From Sophora flavescens (Eukaryota; Streptophyta; Magnoliopsida; Fabales; Fabaceae), in contig CM061063.1 in NCBI GenBank assembly GCA_030762895.1, forward strand, positions 210,753,667 through 210,817,666: a stretch of DNA of 64,000 nt. Reading direction: 5' to 3'. The notes under the pieces are model-generated. The model was not told the origin of the DNA, did no database searches, and was given only the letters and a program-made list of their open reading frames with translations. Positions 46,928 through 57,191 of this stretch are shown here, piece by piece. The position numbers were made by a program, and so were the translations under genes. How positions within the stretch are numbered: position 1 is the stretch's first letter; each line of letters opens with the position of its first letter.

Positions 46928-48596
46928 TGTAAGACTCAATGACTTAGAGATTTTGATATATGACAAATACAATTTAATGTGTGTGCAAGTGTTTTAGTGT
47001 CAAATTGCAAAGACATGTATCAAGCATTGATCAACAAGTTCATTAAGCAAATTCAAGGAAAATATTCAAGGAAGAACTTGAAGGAATCAAGGAGCCGCAT
47101 GTAGAAATCAAAAGAGCAAAGTCAAAGATTAAAGGATCATCAAGACCAAACTTAAAGGAGAATTTTATATTTAAGTCTTAGATGATTTGTAAGAGAAAGA
47201 AATCTCTTAGTCACAAAATAGCTCAACTAAAAAGATGCAAGAAGAAAATCAATTTTCATAACCTGAATTAAAAGGAATAAGATTTTTTAATGAAAATATT
47301 TTTTGAAAATAAGAAAATTATTTGTCAGGTACAGCCATGTAATCAATGGATGTATGTCTGCTACTATAACTGACAAATGAATTTAAGGTTCTGAATTCAA
47401 TACATAGATGTACTGAATGGGTGTACTGATGGATTAACCAAGTTCAAGTTTTTGAAAAACACGTACAACCATGTATTACATAGGTGTACAAAAACTATCA
47501 GAACTATCATTATGAAATTGGTTAATACAGCCATGTACTCAACCCCTGTTCAAGAATCAGAATCAAGAAAACAGATTCTGTTATCATACCCAAATCTGTT
47601 TTAATTGATCCCAACGACTATAACTTGTATCCTATATATAGAGGGATCAAAGGAACACTTTTAACGGATCAGAAATTTTACAAAATCAATTTGAGAGATC
47701 AATTGTGAAAATCATTCATCTTCTTGCTTGAGCTTCATTGTGAAAAAGAGTGTTTCAATTCTCATAAGAACTTCAACTTGTATATCTGACTTCTGAAATT
47801 TAGGAATCAATCTTTCTGTACTTTTTGATTGTAAAGAGAGAGGGAGTCTCTCTGTGTGATTAGGGTGAGGAATCCTAAGGAAGAACATTGATTGAGGCTC
47901 TTCACAAGAGTGTGGTATCTCGAGGTGAAGGAGTGCTCTGCGGTGTAAATGTTTTTCAAGCTACCTGGCTAAAGCTTGTTGTGTTAGTGTGTGAATACCC
48001 ACAGGTGGAGTGGGGACTGGGTGTAAGTCACAGTGGTGGTGGCTGAACCAGTATAAAACTGATTGGTGGTATCTCTAAACTCAAACTCTTTAATTTATGT
48101 CATGCGCATATAATTGTGATCTTGATGTTCTAAGTTTTCAATTGATTTCAGTTCTTGATCTGTTTAATATGAATTAAAACCAGAGTATTACTGCAATCAA
48201 TCTTGAGTTATTAATTGTTCAAAACTGAGTTGATTAAGACTGTTCTTGATCACTGAAACTGAAACTAGTATATTGTAACTTCAGTTCTTGACTGATTAAG
48301 GCCTGTATCTAATACTTGTACGACCCGGAACTGAACTTCTTCCTGTTTGATTAAATCACTGTTTAATTGATAGCTGTGAGCTGTGAACTTGAATCTTATT
48401 ACTGATTTATCTTTCTGAATTAGTCTTTCTTTCCTCACCACCTTCGATTCAAGATTTCATAAAAAGCCCTTCACTGTTTTTGAAAAAGATCCTGAGGCAA
48501 CTTTGATTTGAAAAGTAAAGTTTTTGAAAAGCTTTTTGAAAGTTCAATTCCCCATTCCCCCCCCCCCCCTCTTGAGTCTTTGAAGCCAAAACAACA
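46928..48596 (+). repeat. copia-2 3' LTR (1669 bp)
   Basis: TGTAAGACTCAATGAC to GAAGCCAAAACAACA. Its U3 lacks the GCGCTCGTCCA array of copia-1 and instead has several ATGTA/TACAT half-palindromes (47330-47540). TATA at 47633-47641. Confidence 0.93.
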
Positions 48597-48601
48597 CTAA
48601 A

Positions 48602-49371
48602 GTCCCAAACAGCAAGCACAATGAACACCTATTCGTAGCGATGTTCTCCTATCAAGAAGCAATGAAGAACGGTGCAAGAACGGGTTCCCTAGAGAGAGTT
48701 TTAGGGATAAAAACCATAAGGATTCAAAGAGGAAGGAGGGAGGAAGTTTTCTGAGTGTCGGGGTGGTGTATATATGAATTTGAGTCATAACGGGTTCCTA
48801 TTTCAGCCCAAACTGTAAACAGTTTGGTATTTTGACCATAACTTGAGCTACAAGTTTCCGATTGAGGTTTTCTTGGTATCGTTAGAAAGCACAGAGAAAT
48901 ATCTACAAATTAATTTATGTTGATCAAATTCTAAATCGGACTCTAAGGTTGTCAAAATTTCGATGGAAGTTTAGCGACATATTTGGTAGTTATTCCTAGA
49001 TAGGATCCTTAGGAGATTATGATAAGATCTTAAGATATAAACAAAATGAGGATGATCCTATATTGATAAGGACTCAAATCTGATTGGTTGAGGGACTAAA
49101 ATCTAATAATAACACTATCTCTATTTAAATACTAAATCATACGATATCTTATCATATCATTATTAATCGCTTATTATTAATAAAATCACATATCATATAT
49201 TAACATATAAAATCAAACATTAAGAGACACAATCTCATATTAATGCAAATAATCATATGTTAATATACATATTATCATATGCAATAATATATACACATAT
49301 ATATAAATATCAAACATATATATACCAGAACTAACACATATAAACATAAGGGTGAATCGTAAGGTGTTACA
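48602..49371 (-). repeat. chromovirus B 3' LTR, proximal part
   Basis: Continues the LTR interrupted at 32723. On the minus strand it begins TGTAACACCTTACGATTC at 49371, directly after the polypurine tract (AAGGGGGGGTGG, 49372-49390). AT-rich, with no gene seen. Confidence 0.85.
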
Positions 49372-49399
49372 ATTCCACCCCCCCTTATAAAAATTTCGC

Positions 49400-49800
49400 C
49401 CTCGAAATTTCTATCACCTTAACTGGTTAAACTTTCATAAATTAGGTGCATACGTTGGGTTGAGTCCACGGACTTGGAGACTCCAGCTCCACTACGCTTT
49501 CGCTGCGCACTCTGATTCCTCCTAGCACCCGGTGGTTCTGACTTTTCTCCTTTACAGTTCCTGCTGAGGTGACCATATTTGCCACACTTGAAACAGATGA
49601 TGTTCGGCTCCTTGCATTGATGGGTATTGTGACCTTATCCAGGTTTTCCAAATCTGACATGTTTAGGAGAATCCCAATCCTTGGGCTTACCTGTTGAGAA
49701 CTGTGATTCCTTGCCATTCTGCTTGAAGTCTATGCCGATGACATTGTCTCACCTTGTTCTTCTGATCTTCGTCCTTACTGCTCTGGATCTCTGAACTTTT
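49400..49800 (-). pseudogene. gag: gag zinc-knuckle fragment at the 3' end of chromovirus B
   Basis: On the minus strand, KPKDWDSPKHVRFGKPG and then a CCHC knuckle (CFKCGKYGHLSRNC) lie just upstream of the 3' LTR, after integrase. Upstream of it, a segment resembling the basic gag linker (GQDRKPQKFRDPEQ) follows abruptly on integrase sequence. Gag normally lies at the other end of the element, and that place is empty here (see 60181-60330). Stops are present. Confidence 0.65.
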
Positions 49801-50507
49801 GCGGTTTGCGATCCTGGCCTCGTAACCAAGGTAGGAAAGACTCGGATCTCATGATAACAGATGGCTTGCTTGCTTTCATCCCTCTACCAACTGCAGTCGT
49901 TGGAGTAACTCTCAAGGACACATGATCACCTTCCTGGAATTCGAGCGCCTTCCTCTTTTTGTCATGGTAGATCTTTTGCCTACTCTATGCCACTCTCATC
50001 TTTTCCTGAACCATCCTGATCCTTTCTGTTGTTTCCTGGACTATCTCCGGCCCTAGCACCACACTATCACTAGGTTCACTCCAACACAAGGGTGTCCTAC
50101 ATCTCCTCCCAACTAGTAGACTGTTCTAGCACACAAGCTCTCAACAAGTCCTCTAAGGACTGGATGGTTATCTCAGACTGACCATCAGTCTGAGGGTGAT
50201 AAGCTGAACTTAGACTAATCTTGGTTCCTAAATCCTCTTACAAATTGTTCGAAAACCTAAAGGTAAACCTCGGGTCTCTCTCTGAAACTATGCTAGATGG
50301 TACACCATATAGCCTAACTATTTCCCTGATGTATAGCTTAGCCAACTTTTCCAAAGAGTATTCCATGTTCATCGGGATGAAATGGGCGGACTTAGTCAGT
50401 CTATCCACCAAAACCCATATAGCCTCAAAACCAGCTGGTGTCCTAGGGTGTCCAGACACAACATCCATGGAAATATTGTCCCACTTCTATTCTGGGATAC
50501 TTAACGG
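49801..50507 (-). pseudogene. pol: chromovirus B pol: integrase, truncated
   Basis: Catalytic-core pieces are readable on the minus strand: AIWVLVDRLTKSAHFIPMN and the second Asp region PSSIVSERDPRFT, followed by YHPQTDGQSE-like coding (broken by a stop) and RVTPTTAVGRGMKASKPS. The GPY/F module and chromodomain expected next are missing; gag-like sequence follows instead. Several frameshifts. Confidence 0.78.
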
Positions 50508-51257
50508 TTATAACTTTCCTGATGGCTTATGGTGTTCTATCTTAGCCTTTTGACACACTAAACAAGCATACACAAACTCAGTCACATCTTTCTTCATCCT
50601 AGGCCACCAAAACATGCGCTTTAAGTCCTGATACATCTTAGTGGTACCTGGGTGCACACTCAGTCCACTCCTATGTCTTTCTTCAAGGATCAACTTTCTA
50701 AGCTCTGGGACGTCTGGTATACAGACTCTATCTTTGAACCTCAAGACTCCATCGCTTCCTTCCTTAAAACTACGGTCTCTACCCTGCGCAAGCAACTCTC
50801 CCTGATCTAAGAGAAACTTGTCTAACTTCTGACCCTCTCTAATATGATCCATCAAACTGTTGGTAACCTTCAAGGTTCCAAGCCTAATGCTTTTAGGGGT
50901 AACTTCCCAAGCTAAACTAATGTCTCTAAACTCCTCAATCAGATCCATCTCCCTGACCATCAAAGCAGAGATATGTAAGGTTTTCCTACTTAGGGCATCG
51001 GCCACCACATTGGCCTTTCCTGGATGATAGGTCAGCTCGAAGTCATAATCCTTTAAGAACTCCATCCACCTACGCTGCCTCATATTCAATTTCTTTTGAT
51101 CAAATAGATACCTCAAACTCTTGTGATCACTAAAAATCTCAAACCTCGATCCATACAGGTAATGCCTCCAGATATTTAAGGCAAATACCAGCCCCCAACT
51201 CTAGGTCATGGGTAGGGTAGTTCTTCTCATAGGGTTTCAACTGCCTAGAAGCATAAG
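50508..51257 (-). pseudogene. pol: chromovirus B pol: RNase H end and integrase zinc finger
   Basis: From the Athila-2 junction the minus strand reads YASRQLKPYEKN, a frameshift, then LRYLFDQKKLNMRQRRWMEFLKDYDFELTY and ANVVADALSRKT (end of RNase H). After a linker comes the integrase finger (HRSGLSVHPGTTKMYQDLKRMFWW then CLVCQKAK). Joining across Athila-2 at TSD ATAAG restores NGNVVAYASRQL. Confidence 0.85.
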
Positions 51258-51479
51258 TGATGAGTGTGATTTCACCTCATATTTGTCCATCATTTTGCAT
51301 GCATTTTCATGTAGTTTAGGCATTTTTTAATTAGATTTTAGGTTAATTTTCCTTTGGAACGGGAAAGGCGGTTTTCGTGTGTTGTTTTGCAGATATCAAG
51401 GGTAAAATGCTCAAGATCAACCATGATGAAGTTTGGATGAAGATAGAGCTCTAAAAGTGAAGAAAATGAGCCAAACAGA

Positions 51480-51775
51480 GCCCATCACGGCCTAGCCGTG
51501 ATGCCCATCACGGCCATGATCGAGAAAAACTGAAAAAGAACAAAGGCTGAAGTCAGAGTCTGTCACGGCCTGGCCGTGATAGCCATCACGGCCGTGACCC
51601 AAAACCACCACAAGTCAGAGCACATCACGGCCCAGCCGTAATTCAGAACACGGCCACAAAGGGAATACTCGCGTCGCAAGCAATATCTTCGCGTCGCGAA
51701 TGAATGGAACTTCCAGAATTGGCAGAGGCAGAGACCGTCACGGCCTGGCCGTGATGGCCATCACGGCCGTGACGC
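51480..51775. repeat. double-palindrome array in Athila-2 5' LTR
   Basis: Four units pair an ATCACGGCCTAGCCGTGAT-type palindrome with an ATCACGGCCGTGAC-type one, upstream of the TATA box. One unit is degenerate (CCGTAATTCAGAACACGGCC). Repeated in the 3' LTR at 57415-57710. Confidence 0.85.
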
Positions 51776-51848
51776 GCATTACTTGGACCTGAAGAAACCG
51801 AAATAGATCAGATTTTGAGTTGGTTTGGGACTCTAACTTCCCAATTTC

Positions 51849-51858
51849 TATAAATAAG
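51849..51858 (+). promoter_or_regulatory. TATA box of Athila-2 5' LTR
   Basis: TATAAATAAG directly downstream of the palindrome array. The 3' LTR has the same at 57783-57792. It is the likely promoter of the gag-protease mRNA. Confidence 0.65.
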
Positions 51859-52130
51859 GACCAAGGCATCAGATCAGATGCATCATCTATCATCTAGACT
51901 TGTACACAAGGACTTAGGCATAGATCTCTCTTCTCCTCTTCTCCTCTCTTCTCTGATTTTCTGATTTTCACTATGTTGTCAACCCAGCTTGTCATCTCCA
52001 TGGCAAGACTGGAGTAGTAGTTAGTTTCTAGGGATTGGGGCTCTGCCCGAGGTTTGTAAATGATGTTGATTTGATGTAAAATCGTTGTTGATTTCGTTAT
52101 TGTTTTAGATCTGATTTCTAGTGTGTTAAT

Positions 52131-52345
52131 CACTCATAAATTTCGGCAACCGTTTATTTGCGTGACGTAGACGTTCTAAGGAGGAACCTAGCGGTGAACT
52201 TAGGATTTCTAGGGTGTTTCACTCGTAAAGCCCGGCGGCCACTGGTTTGTGAGATGTGGATGATCCAAGGAGGAACCTAGCGGTGAACTTAGGTTATTTG
52301 CATGACTGAGACATTATAAGGAGGAACCTAGCGGTGAACTTAGGT
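52131..52345 (+). repeat. threefold tandem motif in Athila-2 LTR
   Basis: AAGGAGGAACCTAGCGGTGA followed by ACTTAGG occurs three times with related spacers. Athila-1 has a single diverged copy near 34078. The 3' LTR copy is at 58065-58279. Confidence 0.85.
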
Positions 52346-52857
52346 GTCGGACCTATAGAAGTCAGACTTGGGACTGAAATCACGAGAGTTGGAAGCCGTC
52401 CCTCGAGGAGCAACGAGTTGTCACGAAGCGCAAAGGGTCTAATCTGGGATCGACTACCACGAGAGTAGGGGTCGGGTCAATTGGGCACGGCTTTTGTAAC
52501 TCGAGAGGGAGCTTAAGCTATTAGAGGATAAACTCGCCTTCAAGGCAATTTCGGTAATCAACAAAGGTAAATCAGATTAGCAACATAAACAGCCTCAAAG
52601 GTAACCCAAATCCCTAGGAATCCGTCTAAATCTAAAACCCCATAAACAATTGTTTTCTGTTTTAATTGATTCTGTTTGTTTATCTCTCAATTCAAACCTT
52701 TTTCAAAACCCTCTAAAAAGTCCAGATCTAATCGATTCGAAAACCGATTGCGATTCGAGAACACAGTCTCTGTGGGTTCGATATCTTTTATTACTTGACG
52801 GCAATCCGGTACACTTGCCGGAATCGCACGCGCGCGCCGCAGCGCACATCAAGTTTT

Positions 52858-52876
52858 TGGCACCGTTGCCAGGGAC
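52858..52876 (+). promoter_or_regulatory. Athila-2 primer binding site, two mismatches
   Basis: TGGCACCGTTGCCAGGGAC differs from the Athila-1 site at two bases, both G-to-A at former CpG positions. Confidence 0.85.
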
Positions 52877-53022
52877 TGTGCCTTTTCGAATTTCAATTAG
52901 TTTTTAAATTGATTTTTCTGGACCCTTTTCTTTTTATTTGATTTTTATTTCTGAAATTTAAAAAAAAAAATCAAAAATCAAAAATCAAAAATTTCTTTTC
53001 CTTCTATTGTATCCATCTCTCT

Positions 53023-55362
53023 GTGTGTTATATGCAAAGATCCCTAAGTCTTGGGAGCCTTGGTGAGATTGATCCGGAGATCGAGAGGACCTTCCACAGA
53101 CGTAGAAGACTACAAAGAGAGGGAGAAAGGTTGAGTCCCGTTCCACTCATGGCGAATCAACCGGATACAAAACCTTTGAAGGACTACGCAGCCCCAAATG
53201 CGAGAGGCTTGCGAACTGGGATTGCAAGGCCAGAGATTGAGGCGGAAAACTACACTATACCGCCCATGTTAATCAACATGATTAGGCAACATCAATTCGG
53301 AGGATTGCCTTCGGAGGACCCGACCGATCATATAGAAACATTCTTAGAGTTCACCGACGCAATCGGGATTAATGGAGCCTCGGTCGATGTTGTGCGTTTG
53401 AGACTATTCCCCTCATCTCTCACTGGAAAGGCGAAGGCCTGGCTTAAGCAAATCCCCGCTAACACGTTGACCACTTGGGACCAACTGGAGCAGGTGTTCT
53501 TGGAGAAATTCTTCCCTCCATCCAAGACGGCCTACATAAGAACCCAGATCACCGGCTTCTTCCAGAAAGACGGAGAATCATTATCAGAAGCTTGGGATCG
53601 ATATAAGGGACTGCTGGAGTCGTGCCCACATCACGGACTCGAGAGGTGGTTAATAGTGCTCACCTTCTATAACGGATTGGACTACTCTTCGAAGGTGTCA
53701 CTAGATTCTGCAGCCGGTGGAGCGTTTATGAATAGGCCTCTCACTGAGGCATTCAACATCATCGAGAATGTCGCCACCAACTACCACCAATGGGGATCCG
53801 AAAGAGGTAATAACCCGAACAAGATTTCGGGGGGTAAGTTTGAGGTAAATAGCACAGATCTTATTATGTCAAAGATAGACTCACTTAATAAACGTTTTGA
53901 TCGGCTGGAAAGAGCTAATATGAGTGCATTAGGTGCTACTAACCTTGTTTGTGAGATTTGTGGAATGCAGGGACATGACATGATGGAATGCCCTCGTGGT
54001 ATCGCTCATGGATCCGGTGCTTCGGGTGAGCAAGTGAACTCTTGTAACAACTTCTATGATACGAACCCGAAGCTGCCCAACTATGCTCCCCCAAATCCCT
54101 ACAACCAAAGAAGGAACAACCCTTACCTCTCCTACGGCAACTACAGCAACACGCTCAACCATGAGTTCCAAGAGGGTCAAGGTAATAAGAGAGCAGCACC
54201 GGGGTATCCTCAGGTACAAAGATCTAAACTCGAGACTTTATTTGAAAGTTTTGTTGAAACTCAGACAAAACAGAATGAGGAGTTTAGACAACAAGGAAGG
54301 GCAGTGAGTGAAGCAATAAAGGAGCTAGCATCTAAGGTAGACAGCCTAGCAACTCATAACAAGATGCTAGAAACCCAGATTGCCCAACAAGCCAGCACGT
54401 ACTCGAGACCTAAGGGTGCATTCCCGGGGCAACCCGAAGTAAATCCCAATGAGCATTGCAATGTCATACACTTGAGGGATGATAAGCTTGGGGTGGGGGT
54501 AGCTGAAATGGACGTGGAACCGGAGGAGGACACGAGCGAAAAAGAAGAGCCAGAACCGAAGTATGTCCCTCCACCACCGTACCAACCCCCGATACCTTTC
54601 CCACAAAGGTTGGTCAGGAAAAAGCAAGTAGATGTAGAGATTAAAATGCCTACTAAACTGAAAGACCCATGTAGTTTCTCCATCTCTTGCTCGATCGAAC
54701 CGGTGCAAATAGACCCAGCCTTATGTGACTTAGGGGCTAGCACGAGCTTGATGTCCCTCACTGTCATGGAAAGGTTGGGAAGCAAAGAGTTGAGACCATT
54801 CAAATTCCCCTTACAATTTGCGGATGGCTCAACTAGGACTCCTCTAGGCATACTAGAGAATGTTCCTGTAAAGGTAGGGAAAATTCTCATCCCTACCGAC
54901 TTCCTAGTATTGGACATGAAAGGGAATTCTAAATTCCCTATCATTTTAGGAAGGCCATTATTGGCAACCGCCGGAGCAGTAATAGACGTAAGGAATGGTA
55001 AACTCTCTCTAAATGTAGAGGAAGGTAGGGTAAATTTTCAGTTGACTAACTCTTGTAACAACCCTCCTTTTGAGAGCCATGTGTGCAGAATTGATGTAAC
55101 GTCTCCAGTGGTAAAAGAAGAGCTGAACATGGAAGCAACTCCGAAGATATGCATGGCTAATGATGCACCCAGCAGTGATGGAATTGGAGTTGCTGTCCAT
55201 ACGGAAACAAAACTTCCGCCGGGAGGAAGGAAGGCTAGGAAGCTCCGAGAGAAAAGAGCGAAGCGGAAGCATTATTGGCCGTATGAGCAGAAACGGCTTT
55301 TTGAAGGAGTTCCTTGGAAGAGAAGTGTGCCGGCACTTCTACGCCCAGCCGACCCCGGTTGA
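53023..55362 (+). CDS. gag-pro: Athila-2 gag-protease polyprotein (779 codons, open)
   Basis: One uninterrupted frame. Gag: SLGSLGEIDPEIERTFHRRR at the start, the retrotransposon-gag domain at about residues 85-260, and a CCHC knuckle CEICGMQGHDMMEC near 310. A Gln-rich predicted coiled coil and a Pro-rich stretch (PPPPYQPPIPFPQRL near 510-525) follow. Protease: KLKDPCSFSISC, ALCDLGASTSLMS near 565, IILGRPLLATAGAVIDV near 650. Compared with Athila-1, about 80 codons between gag and protease are missing, so the two are fused in frame. The C-terminal 110 residues (TKLPPGGRKARKLREKRAKR, very basic) replace pol. A Met at 53032 is an alternative start. The ORF ends just before the conserved stem-loop. 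Gag and protease could assemble and mature particles, but not copy RNA. Confidence 0.9.
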   Translation: MCYMQRSLSLGSLGEIDPEIERTFHRRRRLQREGERLSPVPLMANQPDTKPLKDYAAPNARGLRTGIARPEIEAENYTIPPMLINMIRQHQFGGLPSEDPTDHIETFLEFTDAIGINGASVDVVRLRLFPSSLTGKAKAWLKQIPANTLTTWDQLEQVFLEKFFPPSKTAYIRTQITGFFQKDGESLSEAWDRYKGLLESCPHHGLERWLIVLTFYNGLDYSSKVSLDSAAGGAFMNRPLTEAFNIIENVATNYHQWGSERGNNPNKISGGKFEVNSTDLIMSKIDSLNKRFDRLERANMSALGATNLVCEICGMQGHDMMECPRGIAHGSGASGEQVNSCNNFYDTNPKLPNYAPPNPYNQRRNNPYLSYGNYSNTLNHEFQEGQGNKRAAPGYPQVQRSKLETLFESFVETQTKQNEEFRQQGRAVSEAIKELASKVDSLATHNKMLETQIAQQASTYSRPKGAFPGQPEVNPNEHCNVIHLRDDKLGVGVAEMDVEPEEDTSEKEEPEPKYVPPPPYQPPIPFPQRLVRKKQVDVEIKMPTKLKDPCSFSISCSIEPVQIDPALCDLGASTSLMSLTVMERLGSKELRPFKFPLQFADGSTRTPLGILENVPVKVGKILIPTDFLVLDMKGNSKFPIILGRPLLATAGAVIDVRNGKLSLNVEEGRVNFQLTNSCNNPPFESHVCRIDVTSPVVKEELNMEATPKICMANDAPSSDGIGVAVHTETKLPPGGRKARKLREKRAKRKHYWPYEQKRLFEGVPWKRSVPALLRPADPG

Positions 55363-57191
55363 TTTAAGCTAGTATGGTCAAGCTTAAGACCATAAATAAG
55401 CGCTTCTTGGGAGGCAACCCAAGTTTTCTTTCCCTTTTTCCTTTTGTTTTTGATTTAACCTCTTGAATAATTTGAGAAGATCAAGAGGCAAAAATATCAT
55501 TAATAGGTTTGTCTAGTGTTTTCAGGATGAGAAAGAGAAGAAGAGCATAAAAAAGATAAAGTCAGAGGCCATCACGCCCTGGCCGTGACAGTGGTCACGG
55601 CCGTGATGAACTAAACAAGAGCACAGAAAGGATCACGGCCTAGCCGTGACAACCATCATGGGCGTGATGAGTAGGATGCCAAAGCCAGAGAGCATCACGG
55701 CCTAGCCGTGATGTAAATCACGGCCGTGACAGGGCAACTCCTGAGGACCAGAAACGATCACGGCCTGCCCGTGATGAGCCTCACGGCCGTGATAAAATTT
55801 CCACCCAAGTTTTGACTGGAATGTGAAGCCAACACCCGCTACCGACTCGGTAAGTTGTTCCATTTTTCTCCTCTCTCCGACTTGATTATTTACATTGGAG
55901 ACAATGTAAGTAATCAAGCTTGGGGTAGGGGTATTTATTTTTGCATTTGCATTGTTGCATTCATATTGCATTCACATAGGCATAGATTGGTATGATCACA
56001 TTCTCTAGATTGCCCCTCACTTAGAACATGCATCCGATTGTGAGAACTTGGAGCCAAATGAATTGAGATAGTGAATGTTGAACCCAATTTTTCATTATTC
56101 TTGTGATATGGCTAAAAATAAAAATTTCTTGAGATAATCATTTGATAGTTGATAATTAGCATGTGGTTCCTTAGATTTGTGTTTCTCACTGATTTTTGAA
56201 CTACTAAATGTAAGATTTTGAGCCAAAAGGGGTATTCACTAAATCTACCCCATTTCTTGTGATAGAGTGTTGTAATTCCTCTTGGACTGTATTTTCTAGA
56301 ACTTGACTTGAAACCATTTTGAAACTTAAAAATTTCTGAAAACACTTTTGGAAATGATGGAGGCACTAGGTATTTTTCCGGCCTCCCGAGCTTTGAATGA
56401 TAAATGCTACCCCTTAGTTGCCCAATTTTGAGCCTAAAGAAAAAATACTTTTCTTGGTACCTTGAATTACTTTGATAAATAATGCTTGGTATGGCACCTT
56501 TTAAAGTATTACAAAAAGGGCAAAATGGTAGTTGGAAAAAGAATGGGATGAAAATATTTCTCTTGAGCTAAAAAGCTCCCCTTCTCCAAACAAATAAAAA
56601 TGAAATAAACAAAAAAAAAATTGGAGAAGGGGGTGACAAAGAAAGTGAGAAATGAAAAGAAAAAGAAAAAGAAAAAAAAAATAATAGAAGGAAGAAAGGT
56701 GGAGAAGTATATCAAAACCCCTAAAAGGTATTTTAGAAGGTGTCATACTTTGTAATGTTTGATAATCTGTCTAGCCTTCTTGAAATTCCCTTTTCCTTGA
56801 TTTTCCCACCTTACAATAAATCCCATGGCCACATTACAACCAAAGGAAAAGACCTCTTAATTCTTAAGTGTTTTCATTAATAAAGTGGAGATTTGGTTAA
56901 TAGTCAAGCCTATGGTAAAATACTTTCCTTGAGGAAATGGAGTGAATTGTCATAAACCCTAAAACACTTGAGTGAGGTGAGATGAGTGCCCAAATCAGTG
57001 AGAACATGAACTTGAAGAACCTAAGCTTCTAATTGGACTTGAACTTGATTATCTCTTGAGTGCTTATTGAAAATGCCTATTACTTGGATTAGCTTCTAGG
57101 GTTCTTGGTTCATTATCCATGTTTTAATTGATTTATCCTATGGCCTGAGTAATTGCTTGAGGACAAGCAAAGTTTTAAGCTTGGGGTGATT
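55363..57191 (+). other. Athila-2 non-coding 3' region with two polypurine-like sites
   Basis: Holds the stem-loop (55406-55423), four double-palindrome units (55570-55795), and AAGCTTGGGGTAGGGGT (55917-55933) after GACAATGTAAGTAATC. It then has about 1.2 kb of AT-rich sequence with A/G runs (56580-56690) and no ORF I can assign. At the end the real polypurine tract AAGCTTGGGGTGAT (57178-57190) abuts the 3' LTR, preceded by GAGGACAAGCAAAG, typical of Athila/Tat ends. Minus-strand ORFs at 56501-56746 are the purine runs in translation. Confidence 0.75.

Larger units (their letters stand above)
32724..48596 (+). mobile_element. copia-2: Sirevirus-type Ty1/copia with internal deletions, TSD CTAAA, holding Athila-1
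   Basis: CTAAA precedes 32724 (32719-32723) and follows 48596 (48597-48601), which fixes both ends. The 5' LTR is split into 32724-33232 and 42342-43397 by Athila-1. Then come a primer site (43400), gag, a small pol remnant, purine tracts and an intact 3' LTR (46928-48596). Protease, integrase and most of RT are gone, so it could only move with help. The LTR resembles that of copia-1 except for the variable U3 cassette. Confidence 0.93.
51258..52851 (+). repeat. Athila-2 5' LTR (1594 bp)
   Basis: TGATGAGTGTGATTTCACC to CAGCGCACATCA. Contains CACGGCC palindromes (51480-51775), a CGCGTCGCGAATG-type repeat (51667-51705), a TATA box (51849) and three copies of an AACCTAGCGGTGAACTTAGG motif (52170-52345). 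Confidence 0.96.

Noticed and set aside
56501..56746. Phe-rich minus-strand ORFs resembling a membrane protein
   Set aside because: They translate A/G-rich runs in the Athila-2 non-coding region.
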